Under the pieces are notes generated by a model. That model ran no database searches. It saw nothing but the letters and a program-made list of their open reading frames with translations, and was not told where the DNA came from. Below are positions 1-7,886 of a stretch of DNA of 24,888 nt, piece after piece. A program made the translations under genes and the position numbers. The first letter of the stretch is position 1. Each line of letters starts with the position of its first letter. The stretch covers positions 1 through 24,888 of the forward strand of contig JARHYV010000321.1 in NCBI GenBank assembly GCA_029258495.1. The letters run 5' to 3'. The DNA is from Faecousia sp. Its GTDB lineage: Bacteria; Bacillota; Clostridia; Oscillospirales; Oscillospiraceae.

Positions 1-473
1 CCACAAGCATCTACTCTCTCATCGACAGCCAGCGATTGGAGCGGGCGATCTATAACATTCTCTCCAACTCGCTGAAATACACCCAGTCAGGGGGATTCAT
101 CCATGCACGGCTGACGCGCCGCCACAATACGCTTTATCTGACAGTTACTGATTCCGGTACCGGCTTTGAATCAGCAAGCGCCCTGCTGCCATTTGAGCGT
201 TTTTTAAGAGAGCCGGGTATCGAAGATGCCCGGCACGGACTCGGGCTTGGGCTGACCATCGCACGAAACGCTGCTGCTATCCATGGCGGAACCATTTTGT
301 TGGATCGCACCAAAGAATCCGGCACGCGCATCACAATGAGTCTTCCGATCCGTCAGGATACCTCTCTGCTCCGCTCTAATATTATGCATATCGACTATGC
401 CGGAGAACGGGATCATGCGCTTATAGAACTGTCTGACGCCCTGCCGCACACGCTGTACGGCCCCAATAACTGA
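1..473 (+). CDS. Sensor histidine kinase, C-terminal ATPase part (5' end outside window)
   Basis: Open reading frame entering from the left edge in the frame beginning at base 3, so the true start lies upstream; the TTG at 36 is internal. The sequence is a GHKL/HATPase_c domain: an N box (NILSNSLKYT), a G1 box (DSGTGF), an F-box-like segment (FERFLRE) and a G2 box (GLGLGLTIA). This domain binds ATP and phosphorylates the kinase's own histidine; the dimerisation/phosphoacceptor and sensor regions are not in the window. A tail of about 40 residues follows the catalytic domain and ends in LYGPNN. A strong terminator lies 4 nt after the stop, so this is the last gene of its unit. The stimulus and partner response regulator cannot be seen. 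Confidence 0.9.
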   Translation, partial: TSIYSLIDSQRLERAIYNILSNSLKYTQSGGFIHARLTRRHNTLYLTVTDSGTGFESASALLPFERFLREPGIEDARHGLGLGLTIARNAAAIHGGTILLDRTKESGTRITMSLPIRQDTSLLRSNIMHIDYAGERDHALIELSDALPHTLYGPNN

Positions 474-477
474 TCTT

Positions 478-507
478 GTGCCCTGCATGATGCAGGGCAC
501 ATTTTTT
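478..507 (+). terminator. Rho-independent terminator of the histidine kinase gene
   Basis: A perfect 10-bp stem (GTGCCCTGCA / TGCAGGGCAC) with a 3-nt loop is followed by an A and six T. It starts 4 nt after the kinase stop codon. The T run lies only on the plus-strand side, so it does not clearly serve uvrA, which ends at 506 from the other direction. Confidence 0.9.
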
Positions 508-3331
508 ATTTGAGATACTGCCTCAGGTACTGTCCGGTGTAGCTGCCCGCCACCTCAGCCACCTGCTCCGGTGTGCCGCAGGCAACGATCTGACCGCCGC
601 CATCTCCGCCTTCCGGCCCAAGATCAATGATATGATCCGCTGTTTTGATAACATCCAGATTGTGTTCGATCACCAATACTGTATTGCCCGCATCCACAAG
701 TTTCTGCAATACATCGATCAGCTTGTGAACATCGGCTGCATGCAGACCCGTAGTGGGCTCATCCAAAACATAGATCGTCCGCCCGGTCTGAGTCCGTGCC
801 AGTTCCGTAGCAAGTTTCACGCGCTGCGCCTCGCCGCCGGACAGAGTGGTAGAGGACTGCCCCAGCTTTACATAACCCAGTCCGACCTCCACCATGGTCT
901 GTGCCTTTTTTCGGATCTTCGGAATATTCTCAAAGAATTCGACGGCCTCCTCTGCGGTCATATCCAGTACCTGAGAGATGTCTTTTCCCTTGTACTTGAC
1001 CTCCAGTGTTTCGCGGTTGTAGCGTCTTCCCTGACAAACCTCACAGGGGACATATACATCTGCCAGAAAATGCATCTCGATCTTGACAAGTCCGTCACCG
1101 GCACAAGCCTCGCACCGACCGCCTTTGACATTAAAGCTGAACCTTCCCGGGCCGTATCCCCGGATCTTGGCATCATTGGTAGAGGCAAACAGATCCCGGA
1201 TGTCATTGAACAGCCCCGTATAGGTGGCGGGATTGGAACGGGGTGTACGGCCGATGGGACTCTGATCGATATCGATCACCTTGTCCAGATGCTCAAGCCC
1301 TGTCACCTCCCGGCATTTTCCGGGTCGTGTTCTGGCATGGTTCAGCTTGGCCGCCAGTGTCCGGTTCAGCACCTGATTCACAAGACTGGACTTGCCCGAC
1401 CCCGATACACCGGTGACACAGGTGAATGTCCCGAGCGGAATCTGTACATCCACCTGTTTCAGATTGTTCTCCTGCGCACCGAGTACACCCAGGAAATTGC
1501 CATTTCCCTGCCGCCGCTGTGTCGGCACCGGGATCTTCTTCGCACCGGACAGATACTGCCCCGTGATGGATTCCTTGCAGTCCAGGATCTGCTGAAGGGT
1601 ACCGCTTGCCACGATCTCGCCGCCGTGGCTGCCTGCTCCCGGCCCTACATCAACGATATAGTCCGCCGCCCGCATGGTATCCTCATCATGCTCCACAACG
1701 ATCAGCGTATTTCCCAGATCTCTCAGATTTTTCAGTGTCTGGAGCAATTTATCATTATCCCTCTGATGCAGACCGATGGAGGGCTCGTCCAGAATGTACA
1801 GCACTCCCATCAGCGACGAACCGATCTGAGTCGCCAGACGGATCCGCTGGCTTTCGCCGCCGGACAGCGTTCCCGACGCACGGGACAGTGTCAAATACTG
1901 CAATCCCACATCCGCAAGGAACTGAAGTCTGGAGCGGATCTCCCGAAGGATCTGCGACGCTACCATAGCCATATTCCCCTCCAGATGGAGGGTATCCACA
2001 AACCGGAGGGCATCCTTCACACTCATGCGGCAGAAATCCATGATCCCGATGCCGCCAACGGTCACTGCACGGGCAATATCCGAAAGACGGTCGCCGTGAC
2101 AGTGTGGGCACGGCGCCGTGGACATGCATTCTTCCAGTTCCTTGCGAGCGGCATCCGACTGGGTTTCCCGATATCTGCGGGTGATGTTGTTCATGATGCC
2201 TTCAAAGGGCTGTTCCAGAACACCCATCCCGTTTCCGCGGTTATAGGTCATACGCAGCTTTTCCGTTCCGGTTCCGTAGAAGATCACATCCAGAGCCTCT
2301 TTGGGCAGTTCCTTGACAGGAACCGTCAGGGAAAATCGGTATTTCTGTGCCAAAGCCTCAAAATACATTCTGAAGACAGAGTCTGTTCTTGCGCTGTTCC
2401 ATCCGGACACCTGAATGGCCCCCTCAAAGATGGACTTATCCTTATCCGGGATGACCAGATCCGGGTCTGCTACCAGCTGAAAGCCCAGTCCGGTGCAATG
2501 AGGACAGGCACCTGCCGGATTATTGAACGAGAACATTCTGGGCTCCAGTTCGGACAGACTGATCCCGCAATCCTCACAGGCATAGTTCTGGGAAAAGCTC
2601 AATTCCTCTTTGGTATCGGGCAGCTCTATGGTTACCAGACCGCCGGAATGGGCGCAGGCTGTTTCGATGGAGTCTGCCAGTCTTCTGCGCTGACCTTCTT
2701 TCAGCACCAGACGATCTACCACCAGTTCGATGGTGTGTTTTTTGTTTTTCTCACACTTGATCTCTTCGCTCAGATCATATAAGATCCCATCCACACGCAC
2801 ACGGGCAAAGCCGCCTTTGCGGGCATCCTCAAAGATCTTTACATGCTCACCCTTTTTTCCCCGAACAACCGGTGAAAGCACCAAAAATCGGGTTCCCTCC
2901 CCCAGTGTTTCCACCCGGTCAACGATCTGGTCGATGGTCTGCCGGCTGATCTCCTTGCCGCATTTGGGGCAGTGAGGGATACCCACCCGTGCCCAAAGCA
3001 GTCGCAGGTAGTCGTAGATTTCCGTTACCGTACCAACGGTGGAGCGTGGGTTTTTAGAGGTGGTCTTCTGGTCGATGGAGATGGCAGGGGACAGCCCTTC
3101 GATGGCATCCACATCCGGCTTGTCCATCTGCCCCAGAAACTGCCGGGCATAACTGGACAGGCTCTCCACATAGCGGCGCTGTCCCTCGGCATAGATGGTG
3201 TCAAAAGCCAGACTGGATTTTCCGGATCCGGACAGTCCGGTAAATACCACAAGCTTATCTCTCGGGATCGTCAAATCCACATTTTTCAGATTGTTTTCTC
3301 TGGCTCCTTTTACATGTATGGTTTCTTGCAT
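506..3331 (-). CDS. uvrA: Excinuclease ABC subunit UvrA
   Basis: 941 residues, the usual UvrA length. UvrA is the ATP-dependent damage sensor that loads UvrB in nucleotide excision repair. Visible features in order: first Walker A GLSGSGKSS near residue 32; the first Cys4 zinc module (CEDC...CPHC, about residues 255-280); ABC signature LSGGESQR near 490; second Walker A GVSGSGKSS near 640; the C-terminal zinc module (CEAC...CEVC, about 737-763), which contacts DNA; and second signature LSGGEAQR near 830. I chose the ATG at 3331 over the TTG at 3337 because a GAGG site lies 8 nt upstream of the ATG but only 2 nt from the TTG. It is transcribed divergently from pth and mfd, which is fitting because Mfd recruits UvrA to stalled polymerase. 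Confidence 0.98.
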   Translation of the reverse strand: MQETIHVKGARENNLKNVDLTIPRDKLVVFTGLSGSGKSSLAFDTIYAEGQRRYVESLSSYARQFLGQMDKPDVDAIEGLSPAISIDQKTTSKNPRSTVGTVTEIYDYLRLLWARVGIPHCPKCGKEISRQTIDQIVDRVETLGEGTRFLVLSPVVRGKKGEHVKIFEDARKGGFARVRVDGILYDLSEEIKCEKNKKHTIELVVDRLVLKEGQRRRLADSIETACAHSGGLVTIELPDTKEELSFSQNYACEDCGISLSELEPRMFSFNNPAGACPHCTGLGFQLVADPDLVIPDKDKSIFEGAIQVSGWNSARTDSVFRMYFEALAQKYRFSLTVPVKELPKEALDVIFYGTGTEKLRMTYNRGNGMGVLEQPFEGIMNNITRRYRETQSDAARKELEECMSTAPCPHCHGDRLSDIARAVTVGGIGIMDFCRMSVKDALRFVDTLHLEGNMAMVASQILREIRSRLQFLADVGLQYLTLSRASGTLSGGESQRIRLATQIGSSLMGVLYILDEPSIGLHQRDNDKLLQTLKNLRDLGNTLIVVEHDEDTMRAADYIVDVGPGAGSHGGEIVASGTLQQILDCKESITGQYLSGAKKIPVPTQRRQGNGNFLGVLGAQENNLKQVDVQIPLGTFTCVTGVSGSGKSSLVNQVLNRTLAAKLNHARTRPGKCREVTGLEHLDKVIDIDQSPIGRTPRSNPATYTGLFNDIRDLFASTNDAKIRGYGPGRFSFNVKGGRCEACAGDGLVKIEMHFLADVYVPCEVCQGRRYNRETLEVKYKGKDISQVLDMTAEEAVEFFENIPKIRKKAQTMVEVGLGYVKLGQSSTTLSGGEAQRVKLATELARTQTGRTIYVLDEPTTGLHAADVHKLIDVLQKLVDAGNTVLVIEHNLDVIKTADHIIDLGPEGGDGGGQIVACGTPEQVAEVAGSYTGQYLRQYLK

Positions 3332-3371
3332 GGGCAATTCCTCACAAAATCAATCTTATTTCGTATTCTTT

Positions 3372-3400
3372 ATTATACCATTTTCTTCGTCCCCATACAA
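3372..3400 (-). promoter_or_regulatory. Candidate sigma-70-type promoter for uvrA
   Basis: Read on the minus strand: -35 TTGTAT (3400-3395), 17-nt spacer, -10 TATAAT (3377-3372), about 40 nt upstream of the uvrA ATG. No LexA/SOS box was recognised around it. Prediction by consensus match only. Confidence 0.6.
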
Positions 3401-3496
3401 CACATTTTTCCACAAAGTTTTTTTGAATAGTCGGAATATAACAGGAACAACCCCTTATTTCTCTTGTTTTTCATCCATTATAATCTGATTTACAGG

Positions 3497-3526
3497 TTGC
3501 ATTCCCCGGGTCGGGGATGGTATAAT
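3497..3526 (+). promoter_or_regulatory. Candidate promoter for pth (and probably mfd)
   Basis: -35 TTGCAT (3497-3502), 18-nt spacer, perfect -10 TATAAT (3521-3526), 37 nt before the pth start. The spacer carries a GC-rich partial palindrome (CCCCGGGTCGGGG), which could affect promoter strength. Confidence 0.65.
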
Positions 3527-3563
3527 GGTACAAATCACATTTCTTTGATAGGAACACAATAAT

Positions 3564-4151
3564 ATGATAAAAGATCAGGAAACATGGCTGATTGTCGGAT
3601 TGGGAAATCCCGGCCGTGAATACGAAAAGACCCGGCACAACTGCGGGTTCCGCGCAATGGATGTTTTAGCGGAAAAACTCCGCTGCCCCATCGATAAGGC
3701 AAAGTTTCAGGGGCTGTACGGACAGTGCAGCTACCACGGCAGCAAGGTGCTGCTCCTAAAGCCTCAGACCTACATGAACCTCTCCGGACGGAGCGTGCTG
3801 CAGCTTTCCGCCTTCTTCAAGATCCCGCCTCAAAATATCATCGTTCTGTTCGATGATATCTCCCTGCCGCCCGGAAGACTGCGCATCCGTGCCAATGGCT
3901 CCGCCGGCGGTCACAACGGCATCAAGTCCATCATTCAGGAGCTGGGCAGTCAGGAATTCCCCCGGGTCAAGATCGGTGTGGGCGCAAAACCGCATCCCGA
4001 TTACGATCTGGCAGACTGGGTGCTGTCCGCCTTTTCCGCAAACGAGGAAACCGATCTGGCTCCGGCTTTGCAGCGCGCTGCCGACGCTGCCCTGTGTATC
4101 ATTGACAATGGCATCGGTGAAACCAGCAACCGTTACAGCGGCAAAGCATAA
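3564..4151 (+). CDS. pth: Peptidyl-tRNA hydrolase
   Basis: 195 residues, normal for the bacterial Pth family. It hydrolyses the ester bond of peptidyl-tRNAs released from stalled ribosomes, recycling tRNA. Family motifs: GLGNPG with Asn15; TRHNCGF with catalytic His25; MNLSG with Asn72; DDISLPPG with Asp97, which activates the histidine; and SAGGHNG with Asn118. These correspond to the known active-site residues of the E. coli enzyme. A weak AGGA lies about 10 nt before the ATG. It is followed after 92 bp by mfd in the same direction, the usual Firmicute arrangement, and the two are probably co-transcribed. Confidence 0.97.
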   Translation: MIKDQETWLIVGLGNPGREYEKTRHNCGFRAMDVLAEKLRCPIDKAKFQGLYGQCSYHGSKVLLLKPQTYMNLSGRSVLQLSAFFKIPPQNIIVLFDDISLPPGRLRIRANGSAGGHNGIKSIIQELGSQEFPRVKIGVGAKPHPDYDLADWVLSAFSANEETDLAPALQRAADAALCIIDNGIGETSNRYSGKA

Positions 4152-4174
4152 CAAATCAGATATCCACACCATCA

Positions 4175-4200
4175 CGGAAAGGGGATCATTCCTCTTTCCG
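4175..4200 (+). other. Hairpin between pth and mfd
   Basis: Inverted repeat CGGAAAGGGG / CCTCTTTCCG, 10 bp with one G-U pair and a 6-nt loop. There is no T run after it, so it is not a standard terminator. It could be a processing or stability element in the pth-mfd transcript. Confidence 0.45.
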
Positions 4201-4243
4201 CGTTCCTGCGTGGAGCGATCCTTCCAATTTATGAGGTAATTCT

Positions 4244-7200
4244 ATGGAAAAACTCCTTTCCTTTCTAAAATCCATCCCTGAATACGCTCAGGCTGCACAG
4301 GCACTCCGTGAAAACAGCACCGTTGCCGTCACCGGTCTGGGACAAATCAATCGCAGCCATTTGGTTGCAGGGCTTTGCAGGGAGCTTGACCGTCCTGTTG
4401 TCCTCATCTGTCAGGACGACATGACCGCAAAAAGACTTCAGCAGGAGCTTACAAGCTTTCTGGGTACAGAATCGCCCATTCTCCCGGGACGGGAGCTGAC
4501 CCTTTACGATGCTGCCGTAGTTTCCCGCAGTTGGGAGCAAAAGCGTCTTCAGCAGCTGTATCAGCTGCGAAAGGGGCAGACCAAGCTGCAGATCCTGACA
4601 TGGGAGTCCCTGAGTCAGCGAACCATGCCGCCGGAGGTTCTGGATCAGGCTGTTTTCACCCTGCAGATTGGGCAGGACTATCCCCTTGACGATCTGCTGA
4701 ACCGTCTGGCACAGGATGGTTACAGCCGCTGCAACATGGTGGAAGGCCCCGGTCAGTACGCGGTACGCGGCGGCATCATTGACATCTTCTCCCCCGGTTC
4801 CGAGCATCCTGTCCGCGCTGAATTTTTCGGCGATGAGCTTGATACGATGGGATATTTTGATATCGCGACCCAGCGCAGAACGGAGAATACCGATCTTGCT
4901 GTCATTCTGCCGGTCGGCGAAACTCAGCCCAGACTGCATCCGGAGGGACTGAGCGGATTGTGCGAGGATATCCGCCACCTCATCAGCCGTCAGAATCGCC
5001 GCAAGACACCAAACGAACCGCTGCTCAAAACCCTGAATCAGGATCTTGAAAAATACGAGGCCGGTGTCCATCATCCTGCCTCGGATCGATATATGGCACT
5101 GATCTATCCCCAGATGGCCACAGCCATGGACTATATCCCTGCCGATGCAATGATCGTCCTGTGCGATCAGTCTGCGCTGCACCGCACTGCCAAAACCCGC
5201 ACCGAAGAAGTCGGTATGGGTCTGGACTCCATGCTGCACGCAGGACTTGTTGTGGGAGAGCTGTGTGACTATGTGATCCAATGGGAGGACTTCTGCCATC
5301 AGCTGAAAAACCGTTGCCTGCTCTATGTGGACTCCTTTGCCGGTGCAGCCTATCCGGAGGAATGTCCGCCTGAGCTCCTGCTGCCCATGTCTGCAAAGCA
5401 GCTGCCCAGCTACGGCGGAAATTTGGATACTGCGGCAGCCGATCTGGCATACTATCAGAAGATGGAGTTTTCCTCACTGGTGCTCTGCGGCAGCCGCCGA
5501 AGAGCGGAGATCCTTCAGGAAATGCTGCGTGAGCGCAATCTCAGTGCAATGATCTGCATCCCGCTGACCACAATGCCGCACCCGGGACAGATCCTGCTCT
5601 CCGAGGGCACGCTGCCCTTCGGTATGGAATACCCCACCGCCAAGCTGGCTGTATTGACAGAAGGTCAGCTGCTCGTCCGTGGTGAAATCAAAAAGAAACC
5701 GAAAAAAGTCGTAACCAACCGCCAGAAACTCAATTCCTTTACCGATCTCACCCCGGGTGATCTGGTCGTTCACGAGCATCACGGCATCGGTCGTTTCGTT
5801 GCAATGGAGCAAATGCGCATCGACGGCGCGGTCAAGGACTATATCAAGATCGCCTACGCCGGAACTGATGTGCTGTTCGTCCCTGCCACCCAGCTGGATC
5901 TGGTGAGCAAATATATCGGCAACGGCGGCGAAGACGCAACGGTGCGGCTGAATAAAATCGGTACGGATACTTGGCAGAAAACCAAAGCAAAAGCAAGAAA
6001 AGCCGCAAAGGATATGGCAGCCCAGTTGATCAAGCTGTATGCCGAGCGAAAGCGGCAGCAGGGCTATGCCTTTGCCGCCGACTCCCCATGGCAGAAGGAA
6101 TTTGAAGACAACTTTCCCTATCCCGAAACAGACGATCAGCTCCGATGCATTGCCGATATCAAAAACGATATGGAATCCCCCATCCCCATGGATCGGCTGC
6201 TGTGCGGTGATGTGGGTTTCGGCAAAACCGAGGTGGCTCTGCGTGCTGTGATGAAAGCCATCATGGACGGAAAGCAGGTGGCGATCATGGTGCCGACCAC
6301 CGTTCTCGCCCAGCAGCACTATCAGACGGCTCTGGCCCGGTTCCGGGGTTTCCCCGTGAATGTGGATGTGCTCAGCCGGTTCCGTCCTGCCGCCGCACAG
6401 AAAAAGACCCTGCAAAACCTGAAATCCGGTGCCGTAGATCTGGTGATCGGCACCCACAAGCTTTTGCAAAAGAGTGTAGAATTCAAGGATCTGGGACTTT
6501 TGATCGTAGACGAGGAGCAGCGTTTCGGTGTCAGTCACAAGGAACGGCTGAAGGAGATCTCCAAGGGTGTGGATGTCCTGACCCTCTCTGCCACCCCGAT
6601 CCCCAGAACCCTCAACATGGCACTTTCCGGCATTCGGGACATGTCTACCATCGAGCAGCCCCCCTCCGACCGCTATCCGGTACAGACCTTTGTGATGGAG
6701 CATAACAATGCGATCATTGACGATGCCATCCGGCGCGAGGTGGAACGCGGCGGACAGGTCTATTATCTGCACAACAAGGTGGAAACCATCGACCAGTGCG
6801 CCTCTGCTCTGACAAAGCGCATCCCCGGGCTGCGCGTGGGCATCGCTCACGGAAAAATGACTCAGGAGGCTTTGGCGGATGTGATGCAGGCCATGACCGA
6901 GGGCGACATTCAGGTGCTTGTATGCACCACCATTGTGGAAACCGGACTGGATATCCCCAACGCCAATACGCTGATCATCGAAAATGCCGATCATTTCGGT
7001 CTGAGCCAGCTGCATCAGCTCCGCGGCCGTGTGGGACGATCCACCCGTCATGCCTACGCCTACTTCACCTATCGGCCGGACAAATCCCTGTCGGAAATCG
7101 CAGAAAAACGACTTTCTGCCATTCGGGACTTTGCGGAATTCGGCTCCGGTTTCAAGATCGCTATGCGTGATCTGGAGATCCGGGGTGCCGGCAACCTGCT

Positions 7201-7753
7201 GGGCTCCGAGCAATCGGGTCATCTCACAAGCGTGGGCTATGACATGTACCTGAAACTGCTGGACGAGGCGGTTCTGGAAGAACGGGGTGAGGCACCCAAG
7301 GCGCCGGAATGTACCGCCGACCTGAATATCACCGCCAATATCTCCAAGGAATTCGTGGAACGCGGGGAAGAACGAATGGATCTATACCGCAGAATGGCCG
7401 CCATCCGCTCCGACGAAGATGCCGACGATCTGCTTGATGAGATCGTTGACCGCTACGGCGAGCCGCCCAAGGGCGTGCTGAATTTGGTTGACATCGCTCT
7501 GCTGCGCGCAAAGGCAAAAGCAGTCGGCATCACCGATATCCGCCAGAAAGCCTCCGATGTGCAGTTTACAATGGCAAACCTCAACTTTGAGGCCGTCAGC
7601 GCACTGTGCGCAGATCCCGACTATAAAGACCGTGTCCTCTTTGTCGCCTCTGCCAAGCAGCCTACGCTCCGGCTGAAACTCGCCTCCGGCGTGGATCCGC
7701 TGAAACAGTGCAAGGTTTTTGTGGAGCGATACACATCCTACGAAAACGCTTAG
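4244..7753 (+). CDS. mfd: Transcription-repair coupling factor Mfd
   Basis: 1169 residues, full length for Mfd. It binds RNA polymerase stalled at DNA lesions, displaces it by translocating on DNA, and recruits UvrA. The N-terminal third is the UvrB-like module (for example GPGQYAVRGGIIDIFSPG). A CarD-like polymerase-interaction domain begins near residue 500 (LTPGDLVVHEHHGIGRF). The RecG-type helicase motor follows: Walker A GDVGFGKTE near 655, DEEQRFGV near 755, LSATPIPRTL, TTIVETGLDIPN and QLRGRVGRS. The C-terminal TRCF autoinhibitory domain covers roughly the last 150 residues. The start is supported by GAGGT about 6 nt upstream of the ATG. No frameshift or missing helicase motif was seen. 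Confidence 0.98.
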   Translation: MEKLLSFLKSIPEYAQAAQALRENSTVAVTGLGQINRSHLVAGLCRELDRPVVLICQDDMTAKRLQQELTSFLGTESPILPGRELTLYDAAVVSRSWEQKRLQQLYQLRKGQTKLQILTWESLSQRTMPPEVLDQAVFTLQIGQDYPLDDLLNRLAQDGYSRCNMVEGPGQYAVRGGIIDIFSPGSEHPVRAEFFGDELDTMGYFDIATQRRTENTDLAVILPVGETQPRLHPEGLSGLCEDIRHLISRQNRRKTPNEPLLKTLNQDLEKYEAGVHHPASDRYMALIYPQMATAMDYIPADAMIVLCDQSALHRTAKTRTEEVGMGLDSMLHAGLVVGELCDYVIQWEDFCHQLKNRCLLYVDSFAGAAYPEECPPELLLPMSAKQLPSYGGNLDTAAADLAYYQKMEFSSLVLCGSRRRAEILQEMLRERNLSAMICIPLTTMPHPGQILLSEGTLPFGMEYPTAKLAVLTEGQLLVRGEIKKKPKKVVTNRQKLNSFTDLTPGDLVVHEHHGIGRFVAMEQMRIDGAVKDYIKIAYAGTDVLFVPATQLDLVSKYIGNGGEDATVRLNKIGTDTWQKTKAKARKAAKDMAAQLIKLYAERKRQQGYAFAADSPWQKEFEDNFPYPETDDQLRCIADIKNDMESPIPMDRLLCGDVGFGKTEVALRAVMKAIMDGKQVAIMVPTTVLAQQHYQTALARFRGFPVNVDVLSRFRPAAAQKKTLQNLKSGAVDLVIGTHKLLQKSVEFKDLGLLIVDEEQRFGVSHKERLKEISKGVDVLTLSATPIPRTLNMALSGIRDMSTIEQPPSDRYPVQTFVMEHNNAIIDDAIRREVERGGQVYYLHNKVETIDQCASALTKRIPGLRVGIAHGKMTQEALADVMQAMTEGDIQVLVCTTIVETGLDIPNANTLIIENADHFGLSQLHQLRGRVGRSTRHAYAYFTYRPDKSLSEIAEKRLSAIRDFAEFGSGFKIAMRDLEIRGAGNLLGSEQSGHLTSVGYDMYLKLLDEAVLEERGEAPKAPECTADLNITANISKEFVERGEERMDLYRRMAAIRSDEDADDLLDEIVDRYGEPPKGVLNLVDIALLRAKAKAVGITDIRQKASDVQFTMANLNFEAVSALCADPDYKDRVLFVASAKQPTLRLKLASGVDPLKQCKVFVERYTSYENA

Positions 7754-7805
7754 GAAAAATTTGGCTTTTGTTAACAGATTGTATTTATTTGACACAGAAT
7801 ATTCA

Positions 7806-7833
7806 TTGCAATCCGTTCAGTTTATGTTAGAAT
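7806..7833 (+). promoter_or_regulatory. Candidate promoter for the VanW-family gene
   Basis: -35 TTGCAA (7806-7811), 16-nt spacer, -10 TAGAAT (7828-7833), about 53 nt before the ATG at 7887. A TTGACA at 7789-7794 lacks a matching -10 at the right distance. No terminator hairpin is obvious after mfd, so read-through from mfd is also possible. Confidence 0.5.
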
Positions 7834-7886
7834 ATGAGGTAATGAAAAAGAATTCGTGGTCATACCACTGAAGATAGGAGTACCCA

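Noticed and set aside
632..2782. Long plus-strand open frame (about 716 codons) opposite uvrA
   Set aside because: It lies fully antisense to a well-conserved uvrA and shows no family motif or ribosome binding site; long shadow frames are common opposite GC-rich conserved genes.
5474..7222. Minus-strand open frame (about 582 codons) opposite mfd
   Set aside because: Antisense to intact mfd helicase motifs, with no recognisable domain.
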